A program made the translations under genes and the position numbers. Of a stretch of 11,416 nt of DNA, positions 6,416-11,416 are shown piece after piece; position 1 is the first letter of the stretch, and the number at the start of each line of letters is the position of its first letter. Below the pieces are notes generated by a model, which made no database searches, had not been told where the DNA came from, and saw nothing but the letters and a program-made list of their open reading frames with translations. The DNA is from an archaeon. Lineage in GTDB: Archaea > Nanobdellota > Nanobdellia > Pacearchaeales > UBA284. The DNA is taken from assembly GCA_030619955.1 (NCBI GenBank), contig JAUXAK010000013.1, positions 1 to 11,416 on the forward strand, in the 5' to 3' direction.

Positions 6416-7705
6416 TTATGGTGATTTTATAATTTTTGTTTTGTAGTCTGAATAAACAATATATTCTGCTTCAAGTTCAATAGGTGAAAGCACAGCTTGT
6501 CTTGGTGCTTTTGAAACATAAAGGCTGCAAGGAAATGTAAATTTTTCATACTCTAAGTTATAGTTTGCTATGTTTTTTAAAGTTTCATAATCCTGACCTA
6601 AAAGTTCAATTTCATGATCTAATGGCTGAAAATGCTCACATGATGCTAAAACACCTTCAGGAAAACTAACTACAATATATTTAACCTCTTTTATATTAGA
6701 TTCTTCTGCTTGCCTTTTTAACACAATCTGAAAATCATATTCTTTACCTTCTTCAAAAGGCATGTCATTATGACTTGTCATTGCAATACTATAAGGTGCG
6801 TTAAATTTCATTTCACTTTTAACAAGACCAATTTTAGGCTCCAAACCTATCCATACAGGCCATACTGTTTTGACAATAACCGGTCTTTCAAGTTCTATAA
6901 CCACCATTTCACTGTAAATGTTTTTATCAATTGCTTCTTGAATTTCTCCTTTGCAACGAAGTGTTGTATGAAGCTCCTGGCCAGAAGCTGTTGTTGGAAA
7001 AATAAATTCATCACCATAAGCATAAGCACCCATTTTTTCAATTTCTAATTCTTTTTCTTTATCTTTACCAAGATAACATTTTGGTTTAATCTTAAGTTCT
7101 CCAAATTCTGGATTGCTTACACTAAAAGAAACAAGCAAGTTAATTGTATTTTCTGGACTGATTTTTTTCTCAGAAAAATCCACATCAACATAAAGCTCTT
7201 CTTCTGCTGTCTGCACATTTGGATTTTCCCATTGAACAAAAAAAGGGCATCTAGGATCAGCATAAAAACAATATCTGAATTTTGCTATCTCTCCAAAACC
7301 TTTTTGCACAGGCTCAATGTCTATTAATTTTAAATATTCACTGGTAACAGGAAGCTGCCAGAAAAAAATTGCTAAATAAATCATTAAAAAAATAAATCCA
7401 AAAACTAGTAAATAAGTTATTGGTTTCTTTAAAAAAGGAGGTAAAACATACCAAATAGCAGTTAAACTATAAACACTCAAACCTATTATGAAAAAACCAA
7501 TGCCTGAAAGAACTACTGAAGCTGCAAGTCCTGAAAATCCAAAACTCATTATTGAAAAAACACTTAGCAACAAACCAATGATTGCACCAACAATCCCCCC
7601 AACTAAACCAGAAGATAATGATTCACGCCATTTTTTTGAAATCATTGATATAATAACTGAAAGCACAACAACAAAACTCCAAATAATAATATACAATACT
7701 TCCAT
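6416..7705 (-). CDS. Membrane protein with four N-terminal helices and a large C-terminal ectodomain (429 aa)
   Basis: Four hydrophobic segments occupy the first 118 residues: about 4-22, 33-53 (Gly-rich, G-L-V-G-G-I-V-G-A-I-I-G, helix-packing type), 58-88 and 95-118. The remaining 310 residues are soluble and beta-rich with scattered Cys residues, and probably lie outside the cell. It is the promoter-proximal gene of the envelope cluster, followed by two secreted proteins and two small ones. A membrane platform for the secreted partners is a reasonable inference. I do not recognise the family. The ATG is supported by a TATA box about 25 nt upstream; a GAGGAG sits 16-21 nt upstream of the ATG, rather far for a ribosome-binding site. 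Confidence 0.75.
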   Translation of the reverse strand: MEVLYIIIWSFVVVLSVIISMISKKWRESLSSGLVGGIVGAIIGLLLSVFSIMSFGFSGLAASVVLSGIGFFIIGLSVYSLTAIWYVLPPFLKKPITYLLVFGFIFLMIYLAIFFWQLPVTSEYLKLIDIEPVQKGFGEIAKFRYCFYADPRCPFFVQWENPNVQTAEEELYVDVDFSEKKISPENTINLLVSFSVSNPEFGELKIKPKCYLGKDKEKELEIEKMGAYAYGDEFIFPTTASGQELHTTLRCKGEIQEAIDKNIYSEMVVIELERPVIVKTVWPVWIGLEPKIGLVKSEMKFNAPYSIAMTSHNDMPFEEGKEYDFQIVLKRQAEESNIKEVKYIVVSFPEGVLASCEHFQPLDHEIELLGQDYETLKNIANYNLEYEKFTFPCSLYVSKAPRQAVLSPIELEAEYIVYSDYKTKIIKSP

Positions 7706-7724
7706 TTTTTCTCTTAATCTCCTC

Positions 7725-7736
7725 TTTTTATAAAAA
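7725..7736 (-). promoter_or_regulatory. TATA box of the envelope operon
   Basis: TTTTTATAAAAA is a perfect 12-bp palindrome centred 25 nt before the ATG at 7705, the leaderless spacing seen at other promoters here. Its symmetry means it does not itself set direction. Confidence 0.6.
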
Positions 7737-7743
7737 CACTAAA

Positions 7744-7755
7744 ATTTTTAAAATT
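7744..7755 (+). promoter_or_regulatory. TATA box of the 39-aa protein/prepilin peptidase unit
   Basis: ATTTTTAAAATT is centred about 29 nt before the ATG at 7778. It lies only about 19 bp from the centre of the divergent TATA box, so initiation complexes on the two promoters could interfere. Confidence 0.5.
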
Positions 7756-7777
7756 AAAAACCTTTCCATTGACTGAA

Positions 7778-7897
7778 ATGGCAAATGGATATGATTTTCC
7801 AACCCAGCGAAAAAGTAAAAAAGCTTTAAAGAAAAAAAGAAAATATAGAGTTTATAAAAGAGGCGGCCACGAAAGAGCAAGAACAAAAAAAGCTTGA
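7778..7897 (+). CDS. Very basic 39-residue protein
   Basis: A short frame starts at the ATG 7778-7780 and stops at TGA 7895-7897. The product begins M-A-N-G-Y-D-F-P-T-Q; after that nearly every second residue is Lys or Arg (16 Lys/Arg of 39), with a K-K-K-R-K-Y-R-V-Y-K-R centre and G-G-H-E-R-A-R tail. Such composition is typical of small RNA-binding or ribosome-associated proteins; it does not match L39e, L41e or S30e as I know them. A well-placed TATA box upstream and the GC-richer GGCGGCCAC stretch inside an otherwise AT-rich area argue that it is a real gene. The prepilin peptidase follows 54 nt downstream, possibly in the same transcript. Function unknown. Confidence 0.6.
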   Translation: MANGYDFPTQRKSKKALKKKRKYRVYKRGGHERARTKKA

Positions 7898-7951
7898 GAC
7901 TTGGATAATACTTAAATAAAAAAGAGTAAAAGAAAAACAAAAAGAAAAATA

Positions 7952-8860
7952 ATGGCAACAATTATTTTTATTAGTGATATTTTACTTATTTCCATTGCAA
8001 TAGCCTGGCTTTTTGCAGCATGCATAACTGATATAAAAAAAAGAGAAGTGCCAAACTGGTTAAGTTTTAGTCTTATTACTATTGCCTTTGCAATCAGGGT
8101 TCTTGCATCTGTGCTTGAAAAACAATTTTTTTATCTTTTTTATGCTTTAATTGCATTTGGAATTTTCTTTTTTTTGGTGAACTTATTTTACAGAATAAAA
8201 TTTTTCGGGGGCGGTGATGCCAAGCTGCTTCTTGCTTTAGCTGTTGTTCTTGCAACAACTCCTTTTTTTGTTAAATCTTTTGTTTTTCCTTTTTCTTTTG
8301 GAATAAATGAACTAAAAGAACCTTTTCTTCTTACTTTTTTTGTTAATGCTTTAACATTAGGGTCTGTTTATGGTCTTGCTGCTGCTTTATTTTTTACTTT
8401 AAAAAATAAGAAAAAATTTATTAATGAATTTAAAAAAGAAAGCAAAAAAAGACATTTTAAAACTTTTAAAGTTTGTTCTTGGATTTTTACACTGTTTTGT
8501 TTAATATTAAGTTTTTTCTTCTGGAATTTTTTAATTTTCTTTTTCATATTTTTGATTTTACCTTATCTTTTTGTATTTATAAGAGCTGCTGAAAATATTG
8601 GCATGATTAAAAAAATTAAAGTAACAAAACTTAGTGAAGGAGATTGGCTTGTTAAAGCAGTCAGGATAAAAAACAAGATAATAAAAGCAGGTTATGAAGG
8701 ACTTAGCAATCAGGATATCACAGCTATTAAGAGAGCAAAAAAACATAAATATGTTTTAATTAAACAGGGCTTGCCTTTTGTGCCTGTTTTTCTTGTTGCT
8801 CTTCTTGCAAGTCTGTTTTTTGGCAATCTGTTAATATTGTTAGTTCAAGCTTTTATTTGA
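7952..8860 (+). CDS. Archaeal-type prepilin/preflagellin (archaellin) peptidase, A24 family
   Basis: This 302-residue integral membrane aspartyl protease cleaves signal peptides of type IV pilin-like or archaellin subunits on the cytoplasmic side of the membrane. Both catalytic aspartates are visible: Asp27 in C-I-T-D-I-K-K-R-E-V-P-N-W, and Asp89 in F-F-G-G-G-D-A-K-L-L, the G-x-G-D motif. Hydrophobic helices lie at about 5-24, 37-54, 60-79, 92-110, 126-148 and 174-205, with a Lys-rich cytoplasmic loop at about 149-172. A C-terminal soluble segment (L-S-E-G-D-W-L-V, about residue 228) precedes a last helix with G-L-P-F-V-P-V-F-L, as in archaeal members such as FlaK/PibD relatives. No obvious class III signal peptide or pilin gene is in the window, so the substrates are elsewhere. 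Its neighbour across the divergent promoter is the envelope operon. Confidence 0.88.
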   Translation: MATIIFISDILLISIAIAWLFAACITDIKKREVPNWLSFSLITIAFAIRVLASVLEKQFFYLFYALIAFGIFFFLVNLFYRIKFFGGGDAKLLLALAVVLATTPFFVKSFVFPFSFGINELKEPFLLTFFVNALTLGSVYGLAAALFFTLKNKKKFINEFKKESKKRHFKTFKVCSWIFTLFCLILSFFFWNFLIFFFIFLILPYLFVFIRAAENIGMIKKIKVTKLSEGDWLVKAVRIKNKIIKAGYEGLSNQDITAIKRAKKHKYVLIKQGLPFVPVFLVALLASLFFGNLLILLVQAFI

Positions 8861-8891
8861 AATAGTTCTATTAATGTATTAAAGAATATTA

Positions 8892-9608
8892 TCAAGGAAT
8901 CCTTTTCTTAACATGCTTAGAAATTTTCTCAGCTTCACTTGCTTCCCTAGCTTTTTGTTTTTTTATTTCCTTGGCTTGTTGCAGCAGGATTTTTTCTTTT
9001 ACAACAGATTCTGCTTGTGCTCTTAGCTTTTGCCCTAACTGCTCAATTTCTTTTTTTTCTATTTTTTGTTTCTGCCATTCAAAGCTAATATTATCTTTTT
9101 CATATCTTGGAATAATATTAATGCAAAAATGAGGAACTTTTTGTCCAGCAAGTTCACCTTGTGCAATAAAAATATTTGCTCCTAGCGCCTTGGTTATCTG
9201 AACTAAAATAGGGGTAATTGTTTTAACAAAAAGAAAAATCTTGTTTAATAAAACATCTGGCAGCTCTTGAATAAAATGATAATGTTGTTTAGGCATTACT
9301 AACATATGTCCAAGAGTGGCAGGATACATATCCAGAACAACAAAAATATCATTATCTTCATAAATTTTTATTGTTTCAAGTTTTCCTGAAATAAGCTGGC
9401 AAAAAAGACATTCTCCACTTTTTGCTGTTTTTGCTGCTTGCATTTGTGCTTTAATAAATTCTTCTAGCTGTTCAGAACTTGCTTTTTTTATCTGCTCCTT
9501 AAGTACTGAAGCTTGTTCAGCTTGTTCCTTTGGCAGATGCTCTAGCTGGTCAAGAATCTGTTCTCTTAATTTTTCAATTTCTTTTTCATTTATTTCTTCT
9601 TTATTCAT
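8892..9608 (-). CDS. HIT-domain protein with degenerate H-x-C-x-N signature and long charged tails
   Basis: The product has 238 residues. Residues about 65-172 are a histidine-triad (HIT) domain: C67-L-F-C70 followed by Q-L-I-S-G, then Y-E-D at 83-85, the segment P-A-T-L-G-H-M-L-V-M-P-K-Q-H at 96-109, and A-G-Q-K-V-P-H160-F-C162-I-N164-I-I-P-R. HIT proteins are nucleotide hydrolases or transferases that use the middle His of H-x-H-x-H as nucleophile. Here that residue is Cys162 and the third His is Asn164, so normal activity is doubtful. The CxxC pair with nearby His residues may bind zinc, as in many HIT proteins. Tails of about 64 (N) and 66 (C) residues are Lys/Glu/Gln-rich and probably coiled. 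The gene ends the translation operon, 22 nt after aEF1B, hinting at a ribosome- or RNA-linked role (inference). Confidence 0.85.
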   Translation of the reverse strand: MNKEEINEKEIEKLREQILDQLEHLPKEQAEQASVLKEQIKKASSEQLEEFIKAQMQAAKTAKSGECLFCQLISGKLETIKIYEDNDIFVVLDMYPATLGHMLVMPKQHYHFIQELPDVLLNKIFLFVKTITPILVQITKALGANIFIAQGELAGQKVPHFCINIIPRYEKDNISFEWQKQKIEKKEIEQLGQKLRAQAESVVKEKILLQQAKEIKKQKAREASEAEKISKHVKKRIP

Positions 9609-9630
9609 TTTTAATTATTTTCAATTTATT

Positions 9631-9903
9631 TTAGCCAATCGCTCTTCTGTAATCAACCACATCAATGCTGCTTATTTCTTTTATATGCAAAAGTTCTTCT
9701 ACTACTTCTTCAGTACTTTTATCTTCTGGCCATGCTATTACCACAATTAATGCTTTTAAACCAAAAGCAATTGGTTGCTCTTCACTAGAATGAAGCTTTG
9801 CCCCAAACTTCTTGATTTTTTCTTCAAGTTCTTTTTTTATTTTTTCGAGATCAGTTTCTGGAGAAGAAGGCATAATTTTCAGTTTTAAAATAGCAAATAC
9901 CAT
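9631..9903 (-). CDS. ef1b: Elongation factor 1-beta (aEF1B, guanine-nucleotide exchange factor)
   Basis: The 90-residue product is the normal size of archaeal aEF1B, which exchanges GDP for GTP on EF-1-alpha. The N-terminal strand ends in K-I-M-P-S-S-P-E-T-D-L (about 9-19); the family motif I-A-F-G-L-K-A-L-I-V is at about 45-54; the C-terminus I-D-V-V-D-Y-R-R-A-I-G matches the conserved end S-V-E-V-V-D-V-R-R-x-x-G closely. The gene is 15 nt downstream of a small zinc-ribbon gene, the pairing widely conserved in archaea (for example HVO_2753/HVO_2752 in Haloferax). No Shine-Dalgarno sequence precedes the ATG. Confidence 0.94.
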   Translation of the reverse strand: MVFAILKLKIMPSSPETDLEKIKKELEEKIKKFGAKLHSSEEQPIAFGLKALIVVIAWPEDKSTEEVVEELLHIKEISSIDVVDYRRAIG

Positions 9904-9918
9904 TTTTATGTTAAGGAT

Positions 9919-10068
9919 TTAAGGACCCTCATAACCACAAAGACATTGATATTTAATACTAAGCTTTCGGCAATGAGAGCATCTTGCAATATCTTTCTTG
10001 CCGCAAGCAGGACATTTAAAAATTACGCTTTTTTTATCTAAATCCTGGCCACAACTTGAACATTTCAT
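9919..10068 (-). CDS. Small zinc-ribbon protein (HVO_2753/DUF1610-like), partner of aEF1B
   Basis: This 49-residue protein, with ATG at 10066-10068 and TAA at 9919-9921, has four knuckle-like cysteine motifs: C3-S-S-C6-G, C19-P-A-C22-G, C30-S-H-C33 and C42-L-C44-G. That is enough for two zinc sites. The pattern, size and location immediately before the aEF1B gene match the archaeal zinc-finger family often annotated as a translation-associated Zn-ribbon RNA-binding protein. The Haloferax homologue HVO_2753 is a two-zinc microprotein. Its ATG overlaps the stop of the 64-residue gene upstream by 4 nt (ATGA), so the two are translationally coupled. Nucleic-acid or ribosome binding is expected but not proven by sequence. 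Confidence 0.9.
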   Translation of the reverse strand: MKCSSCGQDLDKKSVIFKCPACGKKDIARCSHCRKLSIKYQCLCGYEGP

Positions 10069-10259
10069 TTTTTTAAATATTTTTCAAGCATATTTTGTAA
10101 ATTTATATCTATATATTTATCTTCAGACATTTCAGTAAATCCACCTTTTGATTTATTTTTTCTATATTTCCTCATAGATCTTAAGACTTCTATGTCAATA
10201 ATTTTAGAGCTGAATCCCTGTGCTTCAAGTTTTCTAATTAAATTTTTATTAGCAGGCAT
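10065..10259 (-). CDS. Hypothetical 64-residue protein in the translation operon
   Basis: This is a small basic-to-mixed protein without membrane segment or cysteines. Residues 1-34 are Lys/Arg/Leu-rich with a likely helix (N-L-I-R-K-L-E-A-Q-G-F) and a basic patch (R-S-M-R-K-Y-R-K-N-K-S-K). The C-terminal half forms another likely helix (I-N-L-Q-N-M-L-E-K-Y-L-K-K). It lies 28 nt after aIF2-alpha and overlaps the zinc-ribbon gene by 4 nt, so it belongs to this operon. The slot after aIF2-alpha is often held by Nop10 in other archaea, but this protein lacks Nop10's Cys and Pro motifs. I do not recognise the family; a translation- or RNA-related role follows only from context. Confidence 0.65.
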   Translation of the reverse strand: MPANKNLIRKLEAQGFSSKIIDIEVLRSMRKYRKNKSKGGFTEMSEDKYIDINLQNMLEKYLKK

Positions 10260-10287
10260 TTTTTCTTTTATTTTTTTATTTATTTTT

Positions 10288-11070
10288 TTATTTTTCTTTT
10301 ATTTCAATATCACAATGCAGCTCTTTAGCTTTTGTTGTAATTTTACTGCATAGCTCTTTAAGATTTTTATTTGCTTCTTTATAATTTTTTCCTTCTAGGG
10401 TTATAAGATAATTTGGCGCGCCTAGATAACTTATTTTAAGTGGAACCTTCTTTTCAGGTTTAGCAGTTTCAAAAACTTTTTTAATTTTTTCAATGCCATC
10501 TGAAGCTTTACTGCTAAGACTGATCTTTGTTTTTACAATAACTTTTTTTTCTTTAATTTTTTCAGAGATAATATCTAAAAAATTTTTTGCCTCTTCTTGA
10601 CTAAAACCAAAAGTTTTAAGTTTGGATAATGATTCTTCTGATTTTATTTCTGTTAACTCTTGTAAAAGTATTGCAAGGCCAAGCTTGCCTAACTTTTCAT
10701 TTATGGTTTTAGCAAGCTGCTCTGCTCTAGTTTTGTTTGTTGTTAAACCAAGCATCACAAGAGCCTCTTTTGCACGTTTATGTGCTGTTACCACTTCTTT
10801 TTTTTCTTTTTTAGTTACCCTACGTAATGAAAGATCAACATGGCCTTTGAGTTCATCAACTCTTAACACTTTACAAACTATTTTCTGACCAATTTTTATA
10901 TAATCCCTTATATTTCTAATTCTGCCAGGAGCAACCTCACTAAAAGGAATCACACCTTCCTTATTATAATCATCAAGAGTGATAAAAACAGAAGGGCCTA
11001 CTGTCCTGTTTACTGTACAAAGCAGGATTTCATTTTCTTCAGGAAATTCTTTTTTCTTTTCTTTTTCCAT
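10288..11070 (-). CDS. eif2a: Translation initiation factor aIF2, alpha subunit
   Basis: The 260-residue product has the full three-domain layout of archaeal aIF2-alpha. An N-terminal S1/OB domain at about 14-85 includes V-N-R-T-V-G-P-S-V-F-I-T-L, E-G-V-I-P-F-S-E-V, R-I-R-N-I-R-D-Y-I and V-D-L-S-L-R-R-V. A helical middle domain spans about 88-175, and a C-terminal alpha/beta domain about 178-260 contains L-G-A-P-N-Y-L-I-T-L-E-G. The trimeric factor brings initiator Met-tRNA to the small subunit; alpha binds gamma through the C-terminal domain and strengthens tRNA binding. In the loop where eukaryotic eIF2-alpha carries the regulated serine, this protein reads E-V-A-P-G-R-I-R-N. It lies 38 nt behind S27e, a classic archaeal pairing. 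Confidence 0.95.
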   Translation of the reverse strand: MEKEKKKEFPEENEILLCTVNRTVGPSVFITLDDYNKEGVIPFSEVAPGRIRNIRDYIKIGQKIVCKVLRVDELKGHVDLSLRRVTKKEKKEVVTAHKRAKEALVMLGLTTNKTRAEQLAKTINEKLGKLGLAILLQELTEIKSEESLSKLKTFGFSQEEAKNFLDIISEKIKEKKVIVKTKISLSSKASDGIEKIKKVFETAKPEKKVPLKISYLGAPNYLITLEGKNYKEANKNLKELCSKITTKAKELHCDIEIKEK

Positions 11071-11108
11071 TTTTCTTTTTATCTTTTGCTTGTTGGTTTT
11101 TTCTTTTA

Positions 11109-11297
11109 TTATTTAAAAACTTCAAGTACTTTAGCTTTAATTTTAACTTTACTTGCTTCTGATTTAGTTAAAATGTAATTGCATTTTAAGCATTTTACTT
11201 TAGTTGTGGCTTTACCAAATATTACTTGTTCAGCATTACATTTAGGACATCGAATACGAACAAATTTACTTTTTATAACACGTAATTTTTTTGGCAT
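11109..11297 (-). CDS. rps27e: Ribosomal protein S27e (zinc ribbon)
   Basis: The 62-residue product matches the archaeal S27e family in length and pattern. A basic N-terminus leads to F-V-R-I-R-C17-P-K-C20, then K-A-T-T-K-V-K-C36-L-K-C39, the four-Cys zinc ribbon. The end is K-A-K-V-L-E-V-F. It is a 30S subunit protein of archaea and eukaryotes, absent from bacteria, so it fixes the domain. It is first in the visible translation operon and is followed by aIF2-alpha. The upstream spacer is A-rich on the coding strand with no Shine-Dalgarno sequence. Confidence 0.95.
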   Translation of the reverse strand: MPKKLRVIKSKFVRIRCPKCNAEQVIFGKATTKVKCLKCNYILTKSEASKVKIKAKVLEVFK

Positions 11298-11369
11298 TTT
11301 TTGTTTATTCTTTTTGTTTTTTTGCTTTATTTCTTTATTTTTTTATTTTTATTTTACAAGAAGTCAAGG

Positions 11370-11378
11370 TTTTTAAAT
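11370..11378 (-). promoter_or_regulatory. Possible TATA box upstream of S27e
   Basis: The minus strand reads ATTTAAAAA about 75 nt before the S27e ATG. If used, it would give a leader of about 50 nt, unlike the leaderless promoters elsewhere here. S27e may instead be co-transcribed from a gene beyond the right edge. Weak call in A/T-rich DNA. Confidence 0.25.
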
Positions 11379-11416
11379 CTTAATTTTTATTTCTTGCATT
11401 TCAAGTTCTTTTTGTA
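11373..11416 (-). CDS. Possible C-terminal end of an upstream gene (13 codons)
   Basis: Entering from the right edge, one minus-strand frame encodes Q-K-E-L-E-M-Q-E-I-K-I-K-I and stops at TAA 11373-11375, about 75 nt before S27e. The composition looks protein-like, but 13 codons are too few to identify a family, and another frame also stays open to a nearby stop. It would overlap the possible TATA box, so at most one of the two calls is likely to be functional. Confidence 0.25.
   Translation of the reverse strand, partial: QKELEMQEIKIKI

Noticed and set aside
7728..7961. Minus-strand Phe/Leu-rich 77-codon frame
   Set aside because: It lies antisense to the 39-aa basic protein and across both divergent promoters; the Phe/Leu richness is the complement of Lys codons.
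8861..8891. Possible hairpin terminator (AATAG-TT-CTATT) between the prepilin peptidase and HIT genes
   Set aside because: A 5-bp A/T-rich stem with a 2-nt loop is not stable, and no T-tract follows on either strand.
10415..10426. GGCGCGCC palindrome in AT-rich DNA
   Set aside because: It simply encodes Gly-Ala-Pro inside the conserved C-terminal domain of aIF2-alpha; nothing suggests a regulatory role.
1..11416. CRISPR arrays, insertion sequences, phage genes, tRNA or rRNA
   Set aside because: None seen. The only regular repeats are protein-coding coils, and no transposase, integrase or cloverleaf could be recognised.

Overview
The window looks like chromosomal DNA of an AT-rich archaeon, probably of the DPANN group (Woesearchaeota/Pacearchaeota-like). 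The domain is clear: archaeal uS10, S27e, aIF2-alpha, an aEF1B (EF-1-beta) next to its zinc-ribbon partner, and an archaeal-type prepilin peptidase are all present. The narrower DPANN assignment is an inference from base composition, small genes, AT-rich spacers and the style of the secreted proteins.

Layout. (1) Positions 1-2836, minus strand: the first 945 codons of a very large membrane-anchored surface protein that runs off the left edge. It has a signal anchor, a Glu/Pro-rich stalk, beta domains and a right-handed beta-helix built of NosD/PbH1-like repeats. (2) 2837-3097: an AT-rich divergent promoter region. (3) 3098-3406, plus: ribosomal protein uS10, alone. (4) 3426-4065, minus: a VapBC toxin-antitoxin pair with a near-perfect 24-bp palindrome over its TATA box. 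(5) 4114-7705, minus: a probable operon of five genes. In transcription order these are a 4-helix membrane protein with a large ectodomain, two secreted beta-rich proteins sharing a G-Q-V-G-C motif after the signal sequence, a 69-residue soluble protein and a 43-residue hydrophobic microprotein. (6) 7778-8860, plus and divergent from (5): a 39-residue very basic protein and an A24-family (pre)pilin peptidase. (7) 8892-11297, minus: a translation operon, S27e - aIF2-alpha - 64-aa unknown - zinc ribbon - aEF1B - HIT-domain protein. The HIT protein has lost two of the three histidines of its signature.

How it fits together. The right end is housekeeping: initiation factor, ribosomal protein and elongation-factor exchange subunit. 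The left and centre hold an envelope programme: a beta-helix adhesin-like protein, a membrane/secreted cluster and a prepilin-processing enzyme. The centre is the best candidate for something undescribed. Five upstream regions carry a TATA-like box centred about 25-29 nt before the ATG, which predicts leaderless mRNAs. Almost no gene shows a Shine-Dalgarno sequence, including genes inside operons. No rRNA, tRNA, CRISPR array, transposase or integrase was seen.
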